Source of the DNA: Branchiostoma floridae
Lineage: Eukaryota > Chordata > Leptocardii > Amphioxiformes > Branchiostomatidae
Reading direction: 5' to 3'
DNA: 64,000 nucleotides
Assembly: GCF_000003815.2 (NCBI RefSeq)
Contig: NC_049983.1
Location: forward strand, 15,748,246 to 15,812,245
Every line of letters starts with the position of its first letter. Within the stretch, counting starts at the first letter, position 1. The translations under genes were made by a program, and so were the position numbers. Shown in pieces: positions 14,301 through 29,300 of the stretch. The notes under the pieces are model-generated. The model ran no database searches. It saw nothing but the letters and a program-made list of their open reading frames with translations, and was not told the origin of the DNA.

Positions 14301-17300
14301 TACTCATTAAGTGCGCATGTTTAAGACTGATGAATTCTGGTGTAAATTCACTTTCTTTGTCTCGAGATGTTTGAAACGTTTTCGAGTGGATATGTATTTA
14401 CTTTAGATTCAATTCAGCACTGATGCCTTATCCGATCACTTGTTAGTCAGCAGAAATGCATTGTTATGCCATTCAGCCATTTAGTATAACAATAGCAACA
14501 CATATAAACGCTAAAGCTATAAACAATGAGTATTTTCTACTTTCCCTAGGAGGTGACATATTGCAGCTAGAGGGCTTTCTTTTCGGAAACAACGATTCTC
14601 TAATATCTGTGACTATTGGGTCGAATATATGTGAGATAACGGACCTGGTCACCGACAACAACATTTCATGTATCCTTCCACCACAACCCCAGGGGCGATA
14701 CCCTGTACTACTTTACGTAGATGGCGTCGGATATGCCTACAGCAGGTGAAGATAATGTCATGATTCTTTGCTGTTGTTTGATTTGCACTTTTCTTTGTTT
14801 AACGTCTTTTTAAGGCAATCTAAGCAGCTCAACTAGAATTGTTGACGCTTCATGGATTACTTACAGCATTAATAATCTTAGGGCAAAATTTAACCTCGAT
14901 TTTTTTTTAAATTTCTGACATGCTTTTTTCCTCTCAAGAAACCCTTTGGAGATAGAGTACGTCTTCAGGGTTGACACCATCTCTCCCATCGAAGGCTCGT
15001 TAGCAGGTAATGTTGGCAGCTTCTGCTGAAAAATAACAAAAGGTGCAAAATAAGTCATTCATTTTCCGTCGGGCCGAATCAAGGTTGCGGTCACATTCAG
15101 ATTAGGGTTGTTGAGTTTTCAGTAAGGCTATATATATATGGAAAAACTAACTTTTGACAAGGATTCAAGACAATTTTTCTGCCTTACACATTCACGATTG
15201 TTATCGAAATCCACACATTTAATAAACATGTCATACGCTGAACATGGAAAGACCCGTGTTAACGCTTTCTGACTACACCATTTTCCGTGAACTAATTCTT
15301 ATGAAAGCTAACTCCCTCAACTACATTCACCCCAACCTGAAATCCGCCCATCAACAGTCAGGTCATTAGCATCAAATTCAAGTCATTAGCATCAACGCCT
15401 TCCTCAGTGCTAAGCGTCAGCGGCCTAAGTTGAACAAGACAGCTGCCTGGACTGGTTCCATGGGATATTCGAAATAGTGCTAGTCAAATCTATTCTTGTT
15501 GTTATTAATACACTAATTATCCCTTAAAGCTAGGTGTCGTTATTGATACACTAATTTTTTTTCTTAAACCTAGGTGGAACGGAACTACGTATAAATGGCG
15601 AAGGTTTTCCAACAAACATTTCTGCAACGGAAGTTAAAATTGGACCTGTCCTTTGCGACATCCAGGAGATATCTGAGACCACCTTGTTGTGTGTAACGCG
15701 ACCGTACGTCAGGAGGTACCGTGTCATAAATGTCGGTAAGACCCTAAGCTATATTACAGTAAGAGGTCAATTTCGACAGAAGTAGCTTTATTTCGGATGC
15801 CATATTTATATTTTCATATGAGCTTTGGATGGAAATTTTTTTTTAATTTTTGCCCACTGAATCCACATTCTATTGATGACTATTTGAACTATCTTCACAT
15901 AGTTAACTATCTTCAAATAGTCAACACAGTGAAATTGAGCATTGTTAAGATTTTAGTAATTTGTCAGGGATAGAATCTTTACAATCTATATCAAAAGATA
16001 CATTTTCTTCACACAAGCAATCTTCATCATCTAAAACTCTTTTTACGCTTTCAGTTTCTGGTTCAGTGTTGGCATGGGAACCAGAAGTACTGGAGTGTAA
16101 GACTGGCGACGTAGTGGAGTGGCAATGGTCAACGCTAGAGGGCGTGGTTGATCTATCGAATGGTGTACACAGGATCTCAGTCACCAACGCTAACGACACT
16201 GTGGTTTTGGAAGATTCATTTTCTTCTGATAAGGGTAAAGAGCTATTGATTTTAGTAGAGCACTTTTAGACATCTGGATATTGCAACCTCTTGAAAACCT
16301 TACAATTCTCGATTACTTTTATTGATTTCAATATTAGCTATATTTGAAGCTATATTTGAGACTCACATCATTATTAAGTCGATTTCAGTCAAGCAGTATC
16401 TAATATATCAATTGAAATTGCATAAAAGGCACGTGTTCTGTATAGATATTAACGCATACCTTTATCAGAATGAAAGCTTATCTGTGTTAGTAGAATCCAT
16501 AGTTGAAAAAGTTTAAATTTGTTCCAACACAACAGATCTTTCTTTTCGAAGTTTAAACTTTTTAAAATACGTATTTTTTATAATCTTATTTTGTTGTTAA
16601 AAGGACCTGTTACGTTCAAATTCATCAATCCTGGAGTCTATAATTATGAAAGCCAATTCATGGGATCACAACAGGACATCATAATCAACGGGACTGTTAT
16701 CGTAACGGACAGAACGGAAGAAATTGAGAAAATAGCGCTCGCCTTCAGCGGAATCTTTGCGGACAACAAAACCGGTAAATACTAATATTTTCCTTTATAT
16801 AGAGTTCCAATCTTTTCTACCGTGAATAGAAAGTAACTCAGAATTCTATGAAATACGCTGCAGGACAACTTTACTATGCGTTTGCACTAAAGTGCTCTTC
16901 ATAAACCGTTGTAGTGGCATGAGCAGATAAGCATTGGTAAGTCAGGATTAGATAACTAGGATGTTATGAAAATTTGATAATGTGAAATGACCACCAAATG
17001 ATCACTTGTAGCCGTTTACATGAACTACATTTTTCTCTGCTCTGTTTCTGCCAAAGCAAAGAAGATTCAATTCTACCTGACGATTTACCATGATCTGTTT
17101 TCAGACATCCTCAGCTACACATTCTCCGACAGCCACACACCTGTAGTTACCAAAATCACTCCGCTAGTCGGCGCAGCTGGAACCGAGGTTGTTTTGGAAG
17201 GGAAACACTTCAGTAACACGGTTAGCGGCAACCGGGTCCACATCGGACACTACAACTGTAACGTCACTACTGTCAGCGAGTCAAAGATTGTGTGCACCGT

Positions 17301-20300
17301 CAACGATCAAGTATGTGAAATCCCATAAAGATTCATTCTATTTTCTATTAGTTATTAGTTTTCGCTTTAGCACACTTTATATAATTAAAGAAATACAAGG
17401 CTTCGTTAGTGCGCATTCAAAAGGAATTGAAATGAAATTATTTTCCCCTTTACTTTATAAGCATTTAAACATTCATATAAATGGCATCTAAAAGGTATCA
17501 TTTCTCCGAATGTGCCATCTTCTAAACGACGTGTGTACTTAACGTATTTGATTTTGGTAAAAAGAGTTGACGTCACTATATGTAATACATCGTATGTCTG
17601 TTGATGAAATAATTCAAAAGGAGCGGTTTAGATGGATAACCGCGAAACCTTGTGTTGTACAGGAAACACTACCAACAGGAGCAACACTGCCCGTGTCTCT
17701 CAAGGTAGCAAATTACGGAAACGCCGTGATTTTGGAAGAGAATGCCATGTTTTTAGTTGTTCCGGTAATTATGAGTCCGGCACCATCCTCCGGATCTGTC
17801 GCCGGTGGAACAAGGATCTCCATATTTGGCTGTGGATTCCACAGGGCTGGGTATGAGACCAAAGTTGTCATAGGAGAAGAACTCCAGTGTGAGATAATCG
17901 AACTTTCATACACAAACGTCGTGTGTAAAACAGACTCAAGTACAATAGGAACTACAAACACGTCATATCAGGTTTCTGTTGTTGTTGGCAACGCCGAATC
18001 GATGTGTCTCACAAACTGTGATTTTCAGTACAGTTCGGACAATATTCCAGTTATTGATGATTTAAGAGTTGACACATTTTGGATGGATCTCGCTACAATT
18101 GACACAGTATGGAACACTACAGAGAACGGCAATTTCAATTACACAACTGCTGTAACTCATATGTCATCAGCTGCACAAAATGTAACTCTGATGGATCCAT
18201 CCAATGGGACGTTTGCAGAAGCGAGCACGGAAACACCGGAAACCACGCCCGATACTACCCATGGAAACTCATCTGTCAATGCAGCTTACACTTCACTTTT
18301 TACCAGACCCTACAATGAATCTGACACTACACCCGTCAATACAGCTGGAACTACACCAGATTCTAACGTAACACTCGGGACTTCGGTCAGAAATACATCG
18401 AGCACTACCACCGGCCCTATATCTATCCATCCAATGAGCACTGAGGATGGGCCAATATCAGAGGTGACAGTTACGGCCTTTACTGAAACAACCGATGAAG
18501 TATATTTTACAGAAGTCGCATCTACTGAGGCTGAAATGAATACATCAACAAACACTGTATTGGATGGAAATCTAACCACAGGTTCGGCCACCACAGTGAC
18601 AACGGATGCATTAGTCGTTGATAACTTTACGACAGGGGCAGGTAATGTAAATAGCCCAATGTCTCCAACAAACATGGAAACTCAACCAGTTACACGCGCG
18701 GCAACCACGATATTGCCTACAACTTCTCCATACTCTCCTGAAAACATGTCTATACTAGGATTAACCACAGTGTCTTCATCAATAACTATGGCTACGATGC
18801 GAAACAACACTGAAGAAGAGCCGCCATATTGGAGGACAGAGGTCACAGTCGTCGGGTCAAACTTCCCGGATGACATGACGTCAGTGAACATCACTGTAGG
18901 AGACCACCCATGCAACATACGGTCTTTTAACAAGCACGTTGTGATATGCTGGATTATAAACGCCACTGCCGGCCATCATGTTGTAGCTTTTAATGTCGAC
19001 CAGAGGGGTTTTGCTATTTTCAATACCACAAATGTAGTCACAATTTCTCCCATTGTCACAGATATAGCTCCATCCCAGGGAAGTGTGGCAGGTGGCACTG
19101 AGATTGCCGTGACTGGACAAGGTTTTGATGTACAGGGCAACACTACCGTTACTATCGGAAAGAAACCATGTTCTTTTCTTTCTGTGGACTTTGCTGAAAT
19201 CAGATGTACCACTCCCCCTGGAAGTGGCGAGACAGAAGGTTTTGTGACGGTGAATAATGTGGATTCAGAGTCTTTTACATTCTTATACGACCAAGACAGA
19301 ACTCCATTTATTCACTCTGTGTATCCCAGAATAGGTGTCTCCGGTGAAAATCTGACCATATTTGGAGAGAACTTTTCCAACAGAACTTCAGGTGTTCATG
19401 TTCTTGTCGGAGGACAGAAGTGTGCTGATGTTGTCAGTAACGACACAGTGATCACCTGTACCACAGGTGTGAGGTTCGCAGGTGTGTATCCGGTGCAGGT
19501 GTCAGTGACTGGGCTTGGAGACGCTCTATCTAATGCTACGTTTGAAGTTCAACTTCAAGTGACGGGGGTGTCAGAAACAGAAGGTACGAAAAGTTTACGT
19601 TTCCTACTGAAACAATTTTTTTTCATATTAGTTGAATTTCATTTATGCTGTTTTATCACTTGACGTATACAATAAAGTAAAATGACAATAAACATACTAT
19701 AACGACAAAGTGAGTCTGCCAAATTGTTTCTGTATAACTGTAACTTTCTTGTGGTAAGCTGTCCACTGGGTGGAACAAAAGGCGACATCAGTAACAACAT
19801 TAACTGAGGTCTACAAGAGGAAATGAAGCAACTGTTACAAATGTTAGGATTGTATTGCCATAGTCAGTCTAACAATTACGTGAATGTTTGTTACAACATT
19901 TGTTTTGAGAACTTAAGTCAAACAAGGTTTCAACCATTGTACCTCATTGGTTTATGCCGCAGGTAGTTTCGGTGGTCATCAGCTTATCGTCATCAGTGGG
20001 TCCGGTTTCCATCCCAACAACACGTCAATCATTCTGTGCGGGGAGCCATGTGCTGTTGTTAACATATCAAGGGATCAACTCAGCTGCTTAACTCCCTCCA
20101 GATGCAACGGTAAACATTATTCTTTTTAGTTCCAAACAGACGCCTGCTTACAATGTTTTGGCTAAATCCATATTAAAATTGTGGATGTAATGAGCATTCA
20201 GTCAAATAGCTGTTGTCATAACTGGCAAATACTCAGTAGAATTCTTTTGAATCCAAGAAAAATTATTTTCTTTAAATGGAAAACTTACTGTCTTGTAATG

Positions 20301-23300
20301 AAACGAAACACTCGTTCTTCAAATTCTGGTGTACTCTTTGAAATGTTTGGTGGTACTAAATTCAATTTTAGTAGTATCTTTAAAAACAGCGTAACTAACG
20401 GTTGCCGCATTTTGCATAGTTTTGACAGATCTTTCTGAGGTGGAGCAGAACTGCACGGTTGTCCTGACCGTTCCAGGTGGAATAACTACAGAAACGCTGT
20501 CTAGCTATACCTACCGGACGAACAGCACTCCGATAGTTACCTCAATATCACCACAGATAGGAGAGGAAGGAACCATTTTGATAATTTCCGGTAATGGATT
20601 CAGGTCAGTATGGTTAATCTTCGCTGCGCCCGCCGACATGATTTTTTCCCTATTTAAACGTATCCAATATGTTTAATAAAAAGCTTATTATTATTTATTT
20701 AAGCGTATCCAATATGTTTGACAACAAGCTTATTATTTCCTGATTTAAACGTATCCAATATGTTTGATAAAAAGTTTATTACGCTGTCCTTGGTGCTGAT
20801 TATACTATCAAACAGGCTTAATGCTGTTTACCTCAGAGTCTACATAGGTTTTGATGTATTTTTAGCACTGTGTTTGTTAGAATATCGTCTTTAGCATCTT
20901 AACGATTATAGGTAGCGCATGACAAGTCTGTGTATATGTTATCAAACATAGCTTTGAATTTTCAAAGTAAATATCATATAAAAATTGGCGAGATCAATGA
21001 CGCTTCCACCTATTCATACATGAAATAGCATCCATGTGTATGTAGCCAGAAAAATAATATGACTAAAAATTATGATATCGTTTCTAATGTAGTGACGGCC
21101 TGAACACCGTTCGTATCGGAGATGACACTTGTACCATCAGTAGTGAGAACAGCACCACCCTTCAGTGTGAACTGGGCCACTCCGCTACATCCGGGTCTTT
21201 TGAAGTGCTGGTTACAGTGGGTAACCATGGGAGAGCCTGTATGGTACGTTTCTATGTCTCTAGCATTGGTGATGCGATCACTGCTGAGTTGAATTTGAAT
21301 AGGTCATTTTGTGCAACTTCCGCTTACTGGCAGCCAGAATTTATTCTTTACACAGAATGTCACGCGTTTGAAGAAGTAGAACAGTACAGACGTAGAATGG
21401 GTAAATGAAAGTAGAGTGTTTCGATTCAAGTTAATAAATGCAAGTAAATTTCTTCAGAATTTCATTCTACCCTTCTCTCGTAGTAAATGAACTCCGCTTA
21501 ACAATTTAAACCCCCTTCCTCATCCACAAAAAGGAAACTAACTGGTTAAAAGAGCAAATACAATGCATTCACCTCTAAGTGGTATTGAAAATGAAATACA
21601 AAAAAATATAGAAGGGAAAATAAAGAAGGTAAGACAAGGCTGCTTATGGTGAGCACGCGCTGTGGAGACTTACGTACTGCTCAAAGCATAAACAGATTAC
21701 ATCTATTTTTCTCCAGGATCCAGGAGTATCGTTCCGGTACGTCCACCGGTGGTCCTCCCCGCTGACATGGCCGGTCCGCGCTGTCCCACAGGACGGGGAT
21801 ACCGTCACCATCGGTCCCGGGCAGTCCGTCTTGTTAGACACCAACACAACCGTACTAAAACTACTGCATATAGACGGTACGTCTCATATCTTCCTAATGG
21901 TCTATGGGTAGAATTCGGCTAAAGTAGGGTGAATAATTATTGGCTTGGTGACTGAGCCTATTAGTAAGTTAAGGGTAACAAACGATTTCCAGCAAATCAT
22001 TCTCCCTATTTGGACTAAATGTTACTATTTCTTAAAAGCTTAGCCAGCGCACTGATATTTGGATCTTAGTATTTTAGAGTTCTTTAAGGGATAGTGAACT
22101 CGGCGCTGTTAGCATGTGAATGATAACCTAGAATGGGATGCATCCATACATACATAACAAGGTCAGTCGATTATAAAATATGGTGGAGCACACGTCTATT
22201 TGAAGAGTAACGAAGTGGGTAGAGATGGGAGCCTTCTGTTTGTTGTTCTTTCCCAGGTGGAGAGCTAATATTTGAGCAGAAGGATCTTAAGCTACATGCG
22301 GAGGCAGTCCTGATCACAGAGGGAGGGATTTTGCGGATTGGCACGGCGGAAGAGCCTTTTCTGCACAGGGCACACATCGTTCTGCACGGAAACGCCAGCA
22401 CAGAAGGTCTTCCTCTGTACGGAGCCAAGACTGTGATAGTTCGGGAAGGAACTATTGAGATGTATGGTAAGTAACCTTTAATTAATTAAAGATGATTAAC
22501 TTAAAACATACGAATACGAGAAAAACGACCGAAACAAAATTACATACTAGATGCTTATCGAGGACACAACACATCACAAATGATAAAGAATCGATCCAAG
22601 AACAATCAACAGAAAATGATTCAATGTCTTCTTTTTGCCAACCGAAGCAGCTCTCTGTAGTTGAGTCTGTAAATCATGGATGGTCTTATTGCAATATCGC
22701 TGGCGGGTTTTCAAAATTATGTAAAACATCCTTATGACGTTTCCATATTGAAATGTGCATGGTACAGAGAAGATTCGACAATCTTTTCCCGTACTAGATA
22801 TTGTTCTTTACAGGGATGCCAATCAGTCCTAGCTGGACCCATCTGAACGAGACGGCTGTCCCGGGAGACACCAGCGTGACCCTGCGGGAACCGGTGAACT
22901 GGGCTCCGGGCGGTACGGTCGTAGTCGCCGCCACCGCAGACTGGAACGCCGGGGATCAACACGAAGAAGTTACCGTAAGTTGTAGCTTATGATGGTTATC
23001 TTCCGTCCAATCAAATTTGAGCCAAATGGACTATTAAAGCAATAACCAGTTAACACACGTGCAGCTGTGGTTTGAAGCTCGTTGAATGATGCTGAAAGAT
23101 TTAGTGTGGTCTGTACATTTGGACAAATGATAGGACAGAAGAAGAACTTTATTGCGCAACAATTGTAACAGTTACAATGTATGGCAATATGAACAACTAT
23201 ATACTAATACAAATAACTAACAACTAATGATAATACTATGATAGTTCATGACACAAGCTATTCGTCGATTTCGCCGGCCTTTTCAGAACAAGCATTAACA

Positions 23301-26300
23301 AGTATTATAATGAAAGCAATTAGAGACGATTTGTATTACCTCAAATTACATTACTCCTTTTGTATCCTCTACCAGGTAACCGAAGTTTCCCCTGACGGTC
23401 TGACCCTGTACTTCACACCCCCTCTCCGGTACACACACACGGCGGAGGAAGGGGAGCTGGCGGGATGGACCTTCGGGCTCAGGGCGGTGGTCTTCCCGAT
23501 CAACAGGAACACCGTGTTCCGGGGACATGTCGAGGACGAGTGGCGAGAACAGCAGGACGTGTGCGACGTAGTGGAAGGTAGGTTGATTTGATAATTAGTA
23601 CATTGAATTAATCAAGTTTGAAACCGACTTCACAGCCGTCTCTGGGCTAGTTGCTTAATAATCATAGTCAAATCTTTAAATTTGTATTTTCATAATGTCA
23701 CGATTCAGCAACTGCAATGTATGCATCCGTACATAATTATGTAGAAATTCAATTAAACCTTATAATGGACAAGACGTTCATCATTGCGATGATTTTGAAA
23801 ATTACTTTCGAACAGAATATGCCATAAGTTTTATTCGTATCTACCTAATAGTAACTTACATATACCCTTAGGGCTACATCATGTACGTAGGCGATAGTTT
23901 TAAGAAGCATTGCATACGGCTATCTGCGTATGTATTCTGCACACAATGGATTTATCTGACGTGTACTGTAAGGATACAAGAATTATATAAATGCTGGCAA
24001 CAAATATTATTTATGTTGTTCAGATTCGCAGCATGTTGGTAACAACACGTGCTTCCAAGAGAGACACGGGCGGACCTTGGGACGGGGACAATATGGCGCA
24101 CAGCTTATACTTCATCCGGAGAATCCATCATCGTCACACGTCCACATTCATGTACAGGACGTTGAATTTACAAACGTCGGAAAGGGTTACAACTTAGGTA
24201 AACATCCAATCACGTTTCGGATGTGCGGTGACGTCAGCGAGTCGTTTATAAGGAGCTCCGTGATTCGTCAAAGTTTTAACCGCGGCCTGGCGTTAAAAGG
24301 TACCGACAACTTGTCAGTGAAGGACAACGTTCTGTATGACGTCAACGGTCACGGGTTCTTCACTCAAGATGGGGACGAAGAAAATAACATATTTGAGAAC
24401 AACTTAGCTGTTATGATCAAACAGTCTGTTAGTCTTCAAGCGGACGATTTGATGCCGTCAGGTTTTCTACTTCGGCATCCTGGAAACCTGTTGGAAGGAA
24501 ATTTGGTGGTCGGGTCTGAGTACGGCGGGTTTTGGTACAACCTGCCGGCACGTACCGGGGGAACGGCCCGCACCAGCCATGTCTGTCCTCGCAAGGTCCC
24601 CCTGGCGACTTTCCAGGGAAACGCTGCGTACTCTTGCTACGGGTAAGCGTTTTATCACATAGTAGTCTTGTATGTCTTTATATATCTGTTTGGGTGTTGT
24701 TCACACCAATCAGAGATGCAACATTGCACAAATTGTTGTTGTTGTCATTGTCTATTACGATTGAAGCCGTATTGTATGCATCTACCTTTGTTATTTATGA
24801 CCTTATCCACAGCCCAAATCGTATGGTGTGATCAAGTAGTTATATTTTTGTCAGTTGTTACCACGCAATACTTTCTGTAAAATTGGTACACTGTAGTTTG
24901 CACTTCTTGCTGACTTTGTGAAATTTTAATTCTTCCAGAGCTGGACTTCTCGTCAGCCCGTCATACCGCCCCGCAGTCGGCGGAGGCTGCGGCAACACCA
25001 AAGACCAGTTGGTCACCTTTGGCAACTTCACAGCATCCGGCTGCTTTAGAGGAATTCATATGGCCTATGTGGGAACTGTACAAGTCAATCAAGCAGCCGT
25101 AATCGGTAGCGGACTTGCCGGCATCGAATACACCGAAACCGAGGGAGAATACAGTACTGATGCCCCGTTGATACAGGACACTGTCGTTGTAGCGACGAGG
25201 ACGGCATTTGATAGCGATGGTCCTTGCACGGAAGTTGGCATTAGGACTCCTCAATCAAACGATGTAACATTGTCGGATGTCACGTTCGTTCACTTTGATA
25301 CTGAGGGCTGCGGGGCGCTTGGTGGTTGTTCCGGTTGTGAGTGGTATCAGGCAGGATCTGATGTCAAAGTTGAAAGGTTAAAGTTTTACAACTCCCCCAA
25401 CAGAGTTGCCTTTCGTTGGGAAAGCGAGTGTTGGTTTAAGGACTTAGATCGATCACTGAGTGGGAAGAAGCACGCCATGGTCCTGCCCTGGAGTCCGATT
25501 CTTCCCACGGAGAACTGTAAGGTTGTCCCTGCGTTCAGCAAGGGTTTGGTCAGCGGCGCCATGTGCGACAAGTCGGTAGTATTGCACCGCTGCGATTTCT
25601 ACAAAGTCAAACCCGGATGGCTAAGCGGGGGCAACATGTCGGTATCCACAGACACGGCAACGCTAACTGTCCCGTTCGTGAAAAACGGACTCAGATTTCA
25701 AAACGGCTGGGCGACCACGTTACCGAGTTGGCAAACTTACACCATTGAATTCCAGGCTGGCAGCCTACCTACCAACTTGAGCTACGAAGCTACTTTGCAC
25801 AACTTTAAAGATGGTGACTACCTAGTCATTAAACATGCTCTCGCAAGCCAGCCCGACAAGGTTTTGATAAACAAGCGTCTCGCTGAGAGAAGTTACGAAC
25901 CGCTGACCTACCAGAAGCACAAGAGCCTACAGTGGCATCTAGAGAACAACACATTCAGCTACTTGGGTACGTGCCAATTGCTATTGATTACTAACCATAT
26001 TTTAAATCGAAAGGTTCGCACAGTGCCAATCAGATGCTGGAATGGAATATCGAAAAGTTTTCAGGGGCCTTGCTGGAAACTTCTGTTATGATTAATGCCT
26101 GTCATTAAGACAGAGCAACTAGAACTCCCTGTATCTTTTTTGAGATTACCTTTTGCATGCATCATTATGTCTTCCTGCATATATTTTATAACAGGCATGC
26201 TTACACCGACCGATACTATGCAATTTAAGATTAGAAAGATTCTAGAATGGAAGAAAATGATCGCAAAACATCTAAACATCTCTTGGTCTGGTAACTAAAA

Positions 26301-29300
26301 CCATTCAAGTTGAAACGATATTGTGTTTTTTTAGGTTAGTGCATGAGTAAATTTAAGGTTAAAGTTGACCGTGATGTTAGATGTATCAATATAAGGAAAT
26401 AGAATATAGCACAAAATGTTTGTAAATCATATGTATTCACATAACCGCTATAACCATGCACAACGTCTTTACTGCAGTTAGTGGAAAGGGGAAGAAGACT
26501 CCGACCGACCTATCCGTATACGTAGAGATTCACGACTGTAGCGAACCGACGTGTGGAGGAACGGTCTACATCTCCAAGAGACCACGTGATGCAGTCTTCT
26601 GGTCACATGACTCCAGCTGGCGAATAGGCGGCGGTGTAAGAAGCGGGCAGGACAAGGTACCACAAGAAGGCGACAATGTTGAGATTCAAGAAGGTATTAA
26701 ACTTTATGACTACTTTTATTGGAAGGATCATGAGTGCTTTCAACAGATTAAGATAAGTTAAAGTTGAAATTTATTCCGTTTTATGGATGATATCAACATT
26801 GTCTCTTTTTCCCTTTGTGAGACAGATTATTGGGGCTGTATATGTACTTTTTGTGCCTTGTTATAGTACAAATTTGTACTCAAATTTGCTTTTTAGTGGT
26901 TATCTATTATCTTTATTCACCGAAACCATTTACTTCCAGGCCTGTGGATGGTTGCGGATGTTCCTCTTCCTCGACTAGGCAGCCTGCTCATCCGGGGAAC
27001 TTTGGAAGTACCAACCGAACAAAGTCACGTGATCAACGTGACCTGCATCGTCATCATTGGTGGTCGACTCGTCATCGGTTTTGAGGATGAAGTGGTCCCG
27101 AATGGTCACACAGTAACCGTCGCTCTACACGGCGGCTGTTCGATTGAGGATGTCCTATCTTCTAGGGCAAAAAGGACAACGGCGGAAATTGAGAGTCTTG
27201 TTGGAATAGGTAGCTGGACCCTTTTCTTTGTTATTGCATTGTTATGCATGCTTATTGTATTGCTTGCATGTCAGTTGTCATTACATACAGTAAGCAAGCA
27301 ATCGTTTGGTATGTTACAGATAAACAATCAGAGAACAGCATATAATACGCTATAAAAAAGCTCAACTAGTAGGCCTGCTTACGATGCTATTGTACTCCGA
27401 GTAGACTAGTTTTTTTGATTTGATTCTAAGTGTCTTTATTAGTATGAATCCCATCTCTGAATAAGTCTAACATTTTACAAGGAGGTATTAAACTAGATTT
27501 TTCACGGTTTTATTGCAATCTTTGCAACTGTTTATGAAACTATTGTGCTCGAAACCTGTTTGACATGCTGTTTCTATATACATTGTATTTTTTTTTATTT
27601 AGCTGTTTATGGGAAACTAGAACTGCACGGTTCTCCCCATTCGGTCACGTGGACACATCTTTCTTCAACGTTTGCCGCGGGTAACAACAAAATCAGGGTA
27701 CGAGATGAGGTAGACTGGCGCCCTGGGGACGAGATTGTGGTGACGTCGACAAGCTACGACCCACATCACGCGGAGACATTCACTATCAGAAAAGTTGGGA
27801 AAGACCGGCGGACTCTGTACCTCGACACACCCCTACAGCACACACATCTTGGTAAGTATGGCGAAAATGAAGATTAAATGTGCGTTAGATCAATAAATAT
27901 GCCGGTACATATACATCAGGATCCCCCGAAATGGCCCCGCAAGGGGCATCGTACGGGTAGGGTGGGTAGCCCTCCTGCCTGGCACGTAAATTACTCAACA
28001 GTGGGAGCAATTCAGTGCCGGAAGGTTGAAACTTAAGAGAACAGGCATAAATGAAAATAGTTGACAATATGCTAGTTCACTGTTTCGGCTGCGTATGCGG
28101 GTATGTAGTTTAAGATACCCTAGATGGGTAGACAAAAACTTGCCAAAGGACCTTGATCAATGAACTTTGACTAGAATGCGCACGAATGCAAGGGTACTAG
28201 GAAATTTAGGTGGCTGATAGTCTTAGACATTTGCGTGTACCAGCCGCATAACGATAACTGATTGCATTGTCTGTGTGAAATTTAGATTACGAGACTTCAC
28301 GTTGTACGGAATTTCTAAAGTGCTCTTTGATTCTTTTCCCTTCTGTAAGGCGAAACTCAGTCCATTTCGGACGATAGCGGATCATACACAATGGCAGCCG
28401 AAGTTGGTTTGATGTCCAGGAATCTTCAAGTGATTGCAATGTCCACTGACAACAACCCGCCAGTCCATCTTCACGTTGGTCAACTCACAGAGGGTAGCAG
28501 GTCACACATAGGTAAAGTCAATGTCTATCGATTATTTTTTCGTTGTGACTACGAGATACAGAGATGTTAAAACTCCTAGCGTCTCCAAGTTGTTGTTCAC
28601 GTAAAAACATGATTGTATATATGACCACTAAGTGAGCTATCCGTTTCAAGAGACCATATCATTTTTCTTTAACTTTACATAGGTTCAGCACGTATCAGTG
28701 ATGTGGAGTTCGCGGGTCCATCAGGAGGAGGGGGAAACCAGGGGTCATTCACCATGACCTTCACTGGGGATTCCACCAATGAACAACTTTCAACTTCCTA
28801 CGCCATCAACAGTAGCATCCATCACATCCAATATGGCGGACTTCATGCCACTGACTCTCCCGATTTAGAGATCAACAACAATGTATTCTATTGGACTGTC
28901 GGGCCGACAGTTTTGATAGAAGGCCGCACCGGTGTTATAAGCAAAAACCTAGTATGTCTATCAGTGGTTCCAAATATTGAGGAAAGGAGTAAGATCTGGT
29001 ACGGTGCAATAGACGTCAGAAAGGCAGAGGGTGTGACACTGACAGGCAACGCTGTCGCAGGTTCGGAGAGAATCGCTTTCCAAACAAGCGGGATCACTTG
29101 TGACAGCTTAGGCAGTGATACAATGGAGGGCAATGTTGGTCATTCATCGCTTCACGGCTACCGCATCTCAGCCGGCAACGGGAAACAGGGTTGTACCAAG
29201 ATCAGCGGATTTATGGGGTACAAGAATTTAGATTACGGGATAAGCTTTCACACAGAGGCTAGCGTTGTAATTGATGACGTGACTCTTGTTGACAACGGTG

